From Streptomyces sp. AV19 (lineage in GTDB: Bacteria > Actinomycetota > Actinomycetes > Streptomycetales > Streptomycetaceae), in assembly GCF_015999245.1 (NCBI RefSeq), contig NZ_JAEAMR010000006.1, forward strand, positions 280,044 to 320,229: a stretch of DNA of 40,186 bases. The letters are read 5' to 3'. Of the stretch, positions 23,959 through 31,854 are shown piece by piece (position 1 is the stretch's first letter; each line of letters opens with the position of its first letter). The notes beneath the pieces are model-generated. The model had not been told where the DNA came from. It saw only the letters and a list, made by a program, of their open reading frames with translations, and did no database searches. A program made the position numbers and the translations under genes.

Positions 23959-24041
23959 CCGTACCAAAGGTGGCTGCCGGGCTCAACTCCCTTTGCTGTA
24001 CGGCGAGTTCGATGGCCGGGGGATCCGTGCCGGATTCCCCG
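23959..24041 (+). promoter_or_regulatory. Two stem-loops in the putative 5' leader of the amidase gene
   Basis: Stem 1 pairs CCGTACCAAAGG (23959-23970) with CCTTTG-CT-GTACGG (23990-24003), with a 2-nt bulge and a 19-nt loop. Stem 2 pairs CGGGGGATCCG (24017-24027) with CGGATTCCCCG (24031-24041) around a 3-nt loop. Both lie 100-180 bp upstream of the TTG start. They may be a structured RNA leader, though no known riboswitch class matches. Confidence 0.45.
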
Positions 24042-24138
24042 CCGAAATTGTTTCCCTTTCCGGGGTTGTCGTTCCGAATCTTTGTGCAAGGATTCCTGCT
24101 GCCCGGCTCGAAAAGGCCGGACGACGAAGGGAGTCCTG

Positions 24139-25290
24139 TTGAAATCACTGACGCTCAGATCCGCCGCCGGGGTGGTCGCCTCCATAGCGGTGTCGGCCGC
24201 GCTGGTGCCCGCGTCCGCCGCGGGGGCGGCGGCGCGTCCCGGGGGCGTGGACAAGGTGGGCGTGGACAAGGTGACGGCCGATTCCTTCGGCCGCATCGCG
24301 GGTGCCGTGCTCACCGACCGCACGGCGGCGATCGTCGACGGCAAGGTGAAGCACGTCACGCCGCCGTCGGCGAAGAAGGTGCACCTCTCGTCCGGCATGG
24401 CGCGTTCCGAGAAGTCCGTCGTGACCTCGCTGCAGCAGCGCAAGAAGAAGCTCAAGATCCTGGGCGAGGCGTACTCCGCCGGCGACACCCGGGTCGCGGC
24501 GGAGCGGCCCCGGGTCAGCGGCGGACGGGCCACGATGCGGGTGACCGAGACCACCGAGCTGACCTACCGGAAGATCCGCGGGGACGAGCCGGGGACCACC
24601 GGCTTCCAGGCCCACCACGAGCTGGCCTTCACGGCCGTCCGCGGCGGGGGCTGGGAGCTGACGGGCCTCAAGGCCCTGGACGAGATGCCGCAGATCAACG
24701 CCCCCGCACCGGCCGCGCCCGAGGCGCCGGCGAAGGCGGGCGCGGGGGACATGCCGAACGCCCCCGAGGCCGGCGTCTGGCCGTTCGCCAAGCGGGTGCC
24801 GAAGGACACGAAGACCGGCTACGACTACAAGGCGATGGCCGCGTACGCCGAGAAGTACTGGAAGAACTACAACCCGGCCTATCGGAAGTACCCGCTGGGG
24901 AACGGCGGGGACTGCACGAATTTCGTCAGCCAGGCGCTGAAGGCCGGCGGCTGGAAGCACGCGCCCGGCAAGGCCGGTGACTACACGAAGTGGTGGTACG
25001 GCTCCGACACCCAGTCGGATTCGTGGACCGGCGTCAACGAGTGGTCCTGGTTCGCGCAGAACTCGAAGCGGGTGAAGCCGCTGAAGAACGTCTACCAGAT
25101 GGAGGTCGGCGACGTTCTCCAGGCGGACTTCGACCGCGACGGGTCCAAGGACCACACCATGCTGGTGACCTACCGGGACAGCCTCGGCATTCCCTATCTG
25201 ACGTACCACTCCTTCGACACCTACCGGCGGTCGATGCTGAGCCTCTCGGTGATGCTGCCGTTCACCAAGTGGTACGCCTACCGCACCTGA
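24139..25290 (+). CDS. Secreted amidase-domain protein (Amidase_6 type, papain-like)
   Basis: 383 residues from TTG 24139, fixed by GAAGGGAG (24126-24133). The signal peptide spans about 1-30 (VVASIAVSAALVPASAAGAAA). An alpha+beta region of about 200 residues with several lysine/valine segments (SLQQRKKKLKILGEAY, RVTETTELTYRKI) precedes the catalytic domain. That begins at YDYKAMAAYAEKYW and contains GNGGDCTNFVSQALKAGGW (nucleophile C259) and DGSKDHTMLVTY (H339). This is the putative amidase domain found in exported Gram-positive proteins, thought to cleave peptide or amide bonds in the cell wall. A CCCGGCGCCGGG palindrome follows the stop. Confidence 0.85.
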   Translation: MKSLTLRSAAGVVASIAVSAALVPASAAGAAARPGGVDKVGVDKVTADSFGRIAGAVLTDRTAAIVDGKVKHVTPPSAKKVHLSSGMARSEKSVVTSLQQRKKKLKILGEAYSAGDTRVAAERPRVSGGRATMRVTETTELTYRKIRGDEPGTTGFQAHHELAFTAVRGGGWELTGLKALDEMPQINAPAPAAPEAPAKAGAGDMPNAPEAGVWPFAKRVPKDTKTGYDYKAMAAYAEKYWKNYNPAYRKYPLGNGGDCTNFVSQALKAGGWKHAPGKAGDYTKWWYGSDTQSDSWTGVNEWSWFAQNSKRVKPLKNVYQMEVGDVLQADFDRDGSKDHTMLVTYRDSLGIPYLTYHSFDTYRRSMLSLSVMLPFTKWYAYRT

Positions 25291-25393
25291 TGCCCGGCGC
25301 CGGGTGACCGTGCCCGGTTCCGTCGTGTCGCGCGGGGCGACGATCGGCGCTCCGCGCGGCTGCCAGGAAGCCCGATTCGCTGGGGAATGGACA

Positions 25394-26724
25394 TTGTTCA
25401 AAAGGACCGTGCGCGGCGCGATGGTTCCGGTGGCCGGGACGGCTCTCGCACTCGGGCTGCTGTCGGCCTGCGGCTCCGGGGAGAGCGGCGTCGGGAAAAT
25501 GGCCGCGGCCTCTCCCTCTCCCTCCGCCCGTCCCTCCGCTTCGTCATCCGCTTCCCCGGCGCCGACTCCGTCCGCGTCGAGGACGAAGAAGCCGGAGAAG
25601 AAGCCGGAGGAGAAATGGGACGGAAAGGTACGGGTGCTGGGCGACGGTTCGACGTCCTTCACCGGTCCGCAGCCGCACCAGCCGAAGCCGGAGAAGCTGA
25701 AACCGGGCGAGAAGCCGCCGCAGTTCGTGGTGTTCTCCTGGGACGGCGCGCTCCAGGGCGACGACGAGCAGTTCTCGCACTTCCGCGAAGTGGCCAGGGA
25801 GAACGGCGCGCAGATGACGTTCTTCCTCACCGGCACCTATCTGCTGCCCAGGTCCGAGGCGTCGAAGTACCGCCCGCCGCGGCACAAGCGCGGCGAGATG
25901 GCGATCTCCTACGCGACGGACCAGCACATCAGGGACACCCTGGAACAGCTCCGGGGCGCCTGGCTGGAGGGCAATGAGATAGGCACGCACTTCAACGGGC
26001 ACTTCTGCGGCGCCAAGGGCGGCGGCGACTGGAGCCCGGCGGAGTGGAAGAGCGAGATCGAGCAGTCCTACTCCTTCGTCGAGAACTGGAGGACCAACAC
26101 CGGTTTCAAGGACCTGCCCCCGCTGCCCTTCGACTACCGGAAGGAACTCGCCGGCGGGCGCGCCCCCTGCCTGGAGGGCCAGAAGAACCTGCTGAAGGCC
26201 GCCAAGTCGTTCGGCTGGCGCTACGACGCCAGCTCCCCGGGCGACTTCCAGATCTGGCCGTCCCGGACCGACGGCATCTGGAACTTCCCGCTGCAGCTCG
26301 TTCCCTACCCCAAGAGCGAGAAGCAGGTCCTGTCCATGGACTTCAACTTCCTCTACAGCAGGTCCTGTCCATGGACTTCAACTTCCTCTACAACCAGTCC
26401 GGCGACAACACCCAAGGCGATCCGGCGCAATACGAGCAGTGGCGCAAGCTGACCCGTGACAGCTATCTCAACGGCTTCGAGCGCGTCTACCACGGGAGCC
26501 GCGCGCCGCTGTTCATCGGCAACCACTTCGAGGACTGGAACGGCGGCATCTACATGAAGGCCGTCGAGGACGTCGTGAAGTCGGTGTGCAAACGCGACGG
26601 CGTGCGCTGCGTGACGTTCAAACAGCTCGCCGACTGGCTGGACGTCCAGGATCCCGGCGTGCTCGCGAAGCTGCGCGAGCTGGATCCGGCGCAGTCCCCG
26701 GACTGGAAGACCTTGATCAAGTAA
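25394..26724 (+). pseudogene. Polysaccharide-deacetylase-like lipoprotein, frameshifted by a 35-bp tandem duplication
   Basis: The start is TTG 25394. The lipoprotein signal is FKRTVRGAMVPVAGTALALG followed by LLSAC (C26), then a Ser/Pro linker. The catalytic-like domain has FVVFSWDGALQ in place of the usual TFDDG, MTFFLTGTYLLP and EIGTHFNGHFC (metal-type His cluster). An exact 35-bp repeat at 26322-26391 shifts the frame: the first frame then runs to an early stop at 26452. The other frame carries the expected remainder (NFLYNQSGDNTQGDPAQYEQ, IGNHFEDWNGGIYMKAVEDV, ending at 26724). Removing one copy restores a continuous 431-residue protein. It is either a recent mutation or an assembly error. 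Intact homologues are common Streptomyces lipoproteins of unproven activity. Confidence 0.85.
26322..26391 (+). repeat. Exact 35-bp tandem duplication
   Basis: Two adjacent identical 35-bp units (26322-26356 and 26357-26391), each beginning AGCAGGTCCTG and ending TTCCTCTAC. 35 is not a multiple of three, so the duplication frameshifts the deacetylase-like gene. Confidence 0.98.
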
Positions 26725-26784
26725 CCCTCCGCCGCAGTCTTTTCCCCATCGCAGTCCTTTCCCCCCCACCTGTGAGGTTCTGCC

Positions 26785-27675
26785 ATGCCCGCACGCAGAA
26801 GAACGTTCCGCCTTCTCGCCGGCGCTGTCTCGGCGCTCGCGCTGACCCTGTCGCTCGGCACCGCCTCCGCCTCGGCCGCCCCCGCGGCCGGGGAGAAGGC
26901 CGCGACCTCCGTCACCAGCGGCTGGAACAACTGGTCCTGCAAGCCGTCCGCGGCCCACCCCCGTCCCGTCGTCCTCCTCCACGGCACCCTGGGGAACTCC
27001 TGGGACAACTGGCTCTTCCTCGCGCCCTACCTGGTCAAGCGGGGCTACTGCGTCTTCTCCATGGACTACGGCCAGCTGCCCGGAGTGCCGCTCTTCAACG
27101 GCCTGGGGCCGATCGAGAAGTCGGCCGGTCAGCTGTCCGCCTTCGTGGGCAAGGTCCGGCAGTCGACCGGTGCCGGGAAGGTGGACCTGGTCGGGCACTC
27201 CCAGGGCGGCGGCGCCCTGCCGCGCTACTACCTCCAGTTCCTGGGCGGCGCGGACAAGGTCGGCCGGCTCGTGGGGATGGCCCCTTCCCACCACGGCACG
27301 ACCGCCTCGGGTTTCGACCGGCTCGTCGACGCCGTCCCCGGCGCGCGCAAGGCGATAGGCAAGCTGGCCCCCGCCGCCGAGGAGCAGCTGGCGGGCTCGG
27401 AGTTCCTGAAGAAGCTCAACGCGAACGGCGACACCGTGCCCGGCGTCGCGTACACGGCCATCGTGACCAAGTACGACGAGGTCGTCACGCCCTACAAGTC
27501 CCAGTTCTTCTCGGGGCCGAACACGCGCAACGTGGTGCTCCAGGACCTGTGCAAGTGGGACGTCTCCGAGCACGCCGCGATCGGCACGATCGACCGCATC
27601 GCCTTCCACGAGGTGGCCAACGCGCTCGACCCGGAGCACGCGACGCCCACCACGTGCGCGTCGGCCCTCAGCTGA
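26785..27675 (+). CDS. Secreted class-2 lipase/esterase, copy 1
   Basis: 296 residues from ATG 26785, with GTGAGG upstream. The signal peptide is about 1-32 (LLAGAVSALALTLSLGTASA, then SAA). Alpha/beta-hydrolase features are VVLLHGTLGNSWDNW (oxyanion strand), LVGHSQGGG (nucleophile S139), TKYDEVVTP (D231) and WDVSEHAAIG (H263), the arrangement of extracellular Bacillus/Streptomyces class-2 lipases. NNWSCK and DLCKWD cysteines probably form a disulfide. It hydrolyses acyl esters outside the cell. The next gene is a close paralogue. A C-rich tract and a short duplicated segment (CGCAGTC...TTTCCCC) precede it. Confidence 0.9.
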   Translation: MPARRRTFRLLAGAVSALALTLSLGTASASAAPAAGEKAATSVTSGWNNWSCKPSAAHPRPVVLLHGTLGNSWDNWLFLAPYLVKRGYCVFSMDYGQLPGVPLFNGLGPIEKSAGQLSAFVGKVRQSTGAGKVDLVGHSQGGGALPRYYLQFLGGADKVGRLVGMAPSHHGTTASGFDRLVDAVPGARKAIGKLAPAAEEQLAGSEFLKKLNANGDTVPGVAYTAIVTKYDEVVTPYKSQFFSGPNTRNVVLQDLCKWDVSEHAAIGTIDRIAFHEVANALDPEHATPTTCASALS

Positions 27676-27742
27676 CCGCCTGCCGACGGCAGTTCCCCCA
27701 CTCTCCCCCCCCCCCACACACCTAACAGTGAGGTACGTCTCC

Positions 27743-28639
27743 ATGCCCCCGCGCAAGAGAACGCTCCGCGTCCTCGCCGGTGCCGCTTCGGCGCTCGCCC
27801 TGGCCGTGACGGCCGGAGCCACGTCCGCGTCCGCCGCCCCGGCCGACGCCAAGGCGCCCGGGACCGCCAAGTCCGTCACCAGCGGCTGGAACAACTGGTC
27901 CTGCAAGCCGTCCAAGGCCCACCCCAACCCCGTCGTCCTCCTCCACGGGACCTGGGCCAACCAGCTGGACACCTGGTTCCTCACGGCTCCCTCCCTGGCC
28001 GGGAAGGGCTACTGCGTCTTCTCCCTCGACTACGGCAAGCTGCCCTACATGCCGGGGCTCAACGGCCAGGGGCCGCTGGTCAAGTCGGCCGGGGAGGTGT
28101 CCGCCTTCGTGGACAAGGTCCTCAAGTCCACGGGCACGAAGAAGGTGGACATCGTCGGACACTCCCAGGGCGGAGGCCCGCTGCCGCGCTACTACCTGGA
28201 GTTCATGGGCGGTGCCTCCAAGGTCGACAAGCTCATCGGCATAGCCCCGGACAACCACGGAGCGACCGCCTCGGGACTGGGCACCCTCGCGCGCAAGGTC
28301 CCGGGCGTGAGCAAGGCGCTCTCCCTCACCCTCCCCGGCCTGGAGGACCAGATCGTCGGCTCCGCGTTCATGAACAAGCTGAACTCCCGGCCCGACACCG
28401 TGCCCGGCGTGAAGTACACGGTCATCTCGACCAAGTACGACGAGATCGCCACCCCCTGGAAGTCCCAGCAGCTCAAGGGCCCGAACGTCCGCAACGTGGT
28501 GGTCCAGGACCTGTGCAAGTGGGACGTCTCGGAGCACATCGCGCTCGGTCTGGTCGACCGGATCGCCTTCCACGAGGTGGCCAACGCGCTCGACCCCGCG
28601 CACGCGACTCCCACCACCTGCGCCTCCGCGCTCGGCTGA
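27743..28639 (+). CDS. Secreted class-2 lipase/esterase, copy 2
   Basis: 298 residues from ATG 27743, with GTGAGG nine bases upstream; a GTG at 27728 overlaps the ribosome binding site and is rejected. It has the same layout as the upstream paralogue: signal peptide, VVLLHGTWANQLDTW, IVGHSQGGG nucleophile, TKYDEIATP aspartate and WDVSEHIALG histidine. The two genes share a roughly 40-bp identical block around the SGWNNWSCKPS codons, which shows tandem gene duplication and gives a site for unequal recombination. Differences near the active site (GTLGNSWDNW versus GTWANQLDTW) suggest diverged substrate preference. An 11-C tract lies just upstream and a strong terminator follows. Confidence 0.9.
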   Translation: MPPRKRTLRVLAGAASALALAVTAGATSASAAPADAKAPGTAKSVTSGWNNWSCKPSKAHPNPVVLLHGTWANQLDTWFLTAPSLAGKGYCVFSLDYGKLPYMPGLNGQGPLVKSAGEVSAFVDKVLKSTGTKKVDIVGHSQGGGPLPRYYLEFMGGASKVDKLIGIAPDNHGATASGLGTLARKVPGVSKALSLTLPGLEDQIVGSAFMNKLNSRPDTVPGVKYTVISTKYDEIATPWKSQQLKGPNVRNVVVQDLCKWDVSEHIALGLVDRIAFHEVANALDPAHATPTTCASALG

Positions 28640-28651
28640 CACCCCCGTACC

Positions 28652-28682
28652 GGCCCGGCCGCTTCTCCACAGCGGCCGGGCC
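28652..28682 (+). terminator. Terminator after the tandem lipases
   Basis: A perfect 12-bp stem (GGCCCGGCCGCT, 28652-28663, and its complement, 28671-28682) with a 7-nt loop. It also faces the 3' end of the minus-strand gene ending at 28693. Confidence 0.85.
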
Positions 28683-28692
28683 TCCACGCTCC

Positions 28693-28932
28693 CTACTGCC
28701 GGACCGTCCAATGATCATTCGCCCCCGCCCGAACGAACTTCAGCCCCGGACACAGGAAGTCCCGCCCGTCGGGGCGCGTGTCCGTCCACGGCGCCTCCGC
28801 CGGCCCGGCCGGCCGCCACGTGCCGCCCTCGCGCAGCTGTATCGCCGAGCTGTCGAAGACCGTCCTCCGCGCCTCGGTGCAGTACCGGCCCACGCCCGTC
28901 CCCGGGTTGACGCTCGCGTAGATCTCGGACAT
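28693..28932 (-). CDS. Small hypothetical protein
   Basis: 79 residues from ATG 28932, with a GGTGGGA-like site close upstream. It contains two cysteines (GRYCTEA and DFLCPGL) and a pattern of short beta segments (RRTVFDSSAIQLREGGTW, DHWTVRQ), suggesting a small beta-rich fold. There is no signal peptide or membrane helix. I do not recognise the family. Codon usage is consistent with coding, and the gene is bounded by a terminator at its 3' end. Confidence 0.5.
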   Translation of the reverse strand: MSEIYASVNPGTGVGRYCTEARRTVFDSSAIQLREGGTWRPAGPAEAPWTDTRPDGRDFLCPGLKFVRAGANDHWTVRQ

Positions 28933-29614
28933 GTCCCACCCGTGGGAGAGGCCGCGTCGTCGGCGGGGGCAGCAGCGCTGCGATCAGAAGAGACCGGTAT
29001 CTGTTCACGAATGCGTGCACGTGTCTGCTCGTGTGCCCCCTGCCGGACCGAATGGTCCAAGGGTCCGGTGGTCCCCGGCGCCCCGGGGGATGCTCGCCGC
29101 TCATCGAACATCTCCGGCAAATCCGACGGCCTGCATCAGGCCGATCTCGGGACGATCTCCGCGCCGCCACCGATGCGATCAAATGTACGAAAGACTGGTG
29201 TCCGGATTCGGGGGCTCCGGGTGTCGGCCCAGGTCATCCGATCCGTCGCCGACGGTTGTCGAACTTTCGTTCCCTGCCGGGACGTTGGGTCCGCTGCGGC
29301 GGATTCCGGCCAGGGACACGTAAACGCCGGCGTCCTCCTGGGCCGTGCGACGCACGGGGCGTTCAACCATGCCGCACTATATGGGCTGGGCGATCGGGAG
29401 GCGGCTGTGCCTCCCGGTGCCACCACGTTCCCGCGCCCGGAGACCGGGCCCCGCGGAGGACGAGTGCGGCCGGAGCGGGGAATCCGGCCGAGTGCGACCG
29501 CACAGCCGGGGGTTGATCCACCGTGCGCGCCGGGGTCCGGCCACCCCGCGCGACAGATTCCGAACGGACGGCGCAGCGCTGCGCGTTGCCGTCCCAGCAG
29601 GGGGGAGTAGCACC
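28933..29614. other. 682-bp gene-free region upstream of the exopolysaccharide operon
   Basis: No frame here has both acceptable codon usage and a ribosome binding site. GC is lower than in the flanks around 29140-29310. A nested dyad occurs at 29043-29068: CCGGACC and GGTCCGG, with an inner GGACC-GAAT-GGTCC. The length before an eight-gene operon suggests a long regulated promoter or leader, but I recognise no known RNA class. Confidence 0.5.
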
Positions 29615-31792
29615 ATGGTGCGTACCACACGTCTGCTCGCGGCCTGGGCCGCCGCGGGCCTGCTCGCATTGACGCTGCCGACGACAGGGGCCAGGGCCGA
29701 CGACCCGGTGCCCAGAGTCGACCTGCGAGTCCTGGTCGTCGATGACGGCGGGCCTGCCACCGAGGCGATCGGCGCCGAACTCACCGCCGCCGGAACGCCG
29801 TACACCACCGTCCGCCTCGCCGACTCCGGCCGCCGGCGTATCGACGCGGCCTTCCTCAGCGACACCGTGGACGGCCGGCCGCGCGCCAAGTTCCAGGGCG
29901 TCGTGCTGCCCAACGACAACCCCTTCGGCGAGGGTTCGCCGGAGATGGCGGCCCTGGCCGCGTACGAGAAGCGCTTCGGCATCCGGCAGGTGGACGCCTA
30001 CACCTACGCGCGCCCGGCCGTCGGCCTCAAGGCCGCCAAGGAGGACGGCTGGAGCGGCGTCCTCGACGGGAAGACCGCCGAGGTGACCGCCGCCGGCGCC
30101 ACCGGGCCGTTCGGCTACCTGAAGAAGAACGTGCCCTTCGAGGACAACGACCCCACCGTCAACGAGAGTTACGGCTACCTCTCCGCCCCGCTCGACCGGC
30201 AGGACGACGGCGCCACCTTCACCCCGTACCTCGACGCGCCCGTCCCGGGCGGCTCCGGACGCGGCTCCCTGATCGGCGAGTACGCCCACGACGGCCGCAG
30301 CGAACTGGTCGTCACCTTCGTCGCCAACCAGTACCAGACCCAGTTCCGGCTGGTCTCGCGCGGCATCGTCGAGTGGCTGACCCAGGGCGTCCACCTGGGC
30401 GCCTCCCGCGACTACTTCGGCGTCCACGTCGACGACCTCTTCGCCTCCGACGACCGCTGGGACAGCAAGCGCAAGTGCACCCCCGGCGACGTCGACTGCC
30501 CCGGCAACCCGTCGCCCGAGGCGCCGCCGATCCGCATGACGGCGGCCGACGCCCAGTACGCCAAGGACTGGTCGAAGAGCCACAACCTGCCGATCGACTT
30601 CGCCTACAACGGCGTCGGCAGCGAGGAGTACCGGGCCGCCCACGGCGGCGCCCGCGATCCGCTGCTCGACAAGTTCGTCGCCGACCAGCAGTCCTTCCGC
30701 TGGATCAACCACACCTACACGCACGCCTTCCTGGGCTGCGAGCAGAACACCTCCAGCGTTCCGTGGAAGTGCGCCACCGACCTCTTCGGCCGCACCCGCT
30801 GGGTGAGCGGAGCGAAGATCACCGACGAGATCGGCCGGAACCTCGGGTGGGCCGCCGCGCAGAACCTGAAGGTCGAGCCGGACGAGCTCGTCACCGGTGA
30901 GCACTCCGGACTGCGCACGCTGCCCCAGCAGCCGGACGACAACCCCGAGCTCGGCCCGTCGCTCACCCGCACCGGCGTCAAGTGGATCGCCAGCGACACC
31001 TCCCGCGAGCCCCAGCAGCGCAAGGTCGGCCCCGCCCTGACGGTCTCCCGCTTCCCGATGAACGTCTACTACAACGTCGGCAAGGCCACCGAGCAGACCG
31101 ACGAATACAACTGGCTCTACACCAAGAAGGCCGACGGCGGCAGCGGCATCTGCGAGAACTCCAAGGTCACCACCTGCCTCAAGGCCCCGCTCGATGTGAA
31201 CACCGGCTTCAACTCCTACATCGCGCCGCTGGAATCCCGGATCGCCCTGGGCCACGTGCTGTCCAACGACCCGCGCCCGCACTTCATGCACCAGTCCAAC
31301 CTCGCCGAGGAGCGCATCGGCTACACCGTCCTGGAGAAGGTCCTCGCCGACCACGGCGCCCTCTTCGCCGACAACACGCCGCTGGTCAACCTGCGCATGC
31401 GGGACGTCGGCGCCGAACTCGCCAAGCGCTCCGCCTGGAACGCCGCCGTCACCGCCGGCAAGGTCACCGCGTACCGCGTCGGCACCGCCGTCACCGTCAC
31501 CGCGCCCGCCGGGACCGACGCCCCCCTGACGCTGCCCACCGGCACGACCCAGGTCAAGAACGGCACGTCCGAGGCGTTCGGCGGCGCCTACGCCGGCCGG
31601 CGCTCCGGCTGGGCCCTGCCCGCCGCCGGGGAGGGCAGCACCGTCTTCGCCCTGCCCTCCGGTGCCGCCCCCGCCGCCCCGCACGCCAAGGGCGCGGCCG
31701 CCCGCGTCCAGGCCTCCGCACCCGCCCTGCCCGTGCCCCACGGCGCCGGCCACCGCGTCCCGCCGGGCGCCGCGAAGACCGCCGAGCGCTGA
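29615..31792 (+). CDS. Secreted Agd3/CE18-like polysaccharide deacetylase
   Basis: 725 residues from ATG 29615, with GGGGGAG seven bases upstream. The signal peptide ends near residue 29 (TTGARA). The N-terminal ~240 residues (VDLRVLVVDDGG, AKFQGVVLPNDNPFGEG, AYEKRFGIRQVDAY) resemble the receiver-like and carbohydrate-binding parts of Agd3. The deacetylase core has YFGVHVDDLFASDD (H271, D273 and D274) and WINHTYTHAFLGC (H366 and H370, the HxxxH metal motif), then GEHSGLR and a C-terminal Pro/Ala tail. Agd3 partially deacetylates fungal galactosaminogalactan, making it cationic and adhesive. As the first gene of the operon it probably performs the same modification on the exported polymer. The assignment rests on motifs and context. 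Confidence 0.7.
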   Translation: MVRTTRLLAAWAAAGLLALTLPTTGARADDPVPRVDLRVLVVDDGGPATEAIGAELTAAGTPYTTVRLADSGRRRIDAAFLSDTVDGRPRAKFQGVVLPNDNPFGEGSPEMAALAAYEKRFGIRQVDAYTYARPAVGLKAAKEDGWSGVLDGKTAEVTAAGATGPFGYLKKNVPFEDNDPTVNESYGYLSAPLDRQDDGATFTPYLDAPVPGGSGRGSLIGEYAHDGRSELVVTFVANQYQTQFRLVSRGIVEWLTQGVHLGASRDYFGVHVDDLFASDDRWDSKRKCTPGDVDCPGNPSPEAPPIRMTAADAQYAKDWSKSHNLPIDFAYNGVGSEEYRAAHGGARDPLLDKFVADQQSFRWINHTYTHAFLGCEQNTSSVPWKCATDLFGRTRWVSGAKITDEIGRNLGWAAAQNLKVEPDELVTGEHSGLRTLPQQPDDNPELGPSLTRTGVKWIASDTSREPQQRKVGPALTVSRFPMNVYYNVGKATEQTDEYNWLYTKKADGGSGICENSKVTTCLKAPLDVNTGFNSYIAPLESRIALGHVLSNDPRPHFMHQSNLAEERIGYTVLEKVLADHGALFADNTPLVNLRMRDVGAELAKRSAWNAAVTAGKVTAYRVGTAVTVTAPAGTDAPLTLPTGTTQVKNGTSEAFGGAYAGRRSGWALPAAGEGSTVFALPSGAAPAAPHAKGAAARVQASAPALPVPHGAGHRVPPGAAKTAER

Positions 31793-31854
31793 CCGCCCGC
31801 AAGCTCCGTGCGTACCACCCATCACACCGTCTCCCGCGAAGAAACCGAGTCTCC

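Noticed and set aside
23654..24138. Considered a c-di-AMP riboswitch before the amidase gene
   Set aside because: Core ydaO segments such as GAGCGGG...GACCCA and GAACCCG are absent; only unclassified stems are present.
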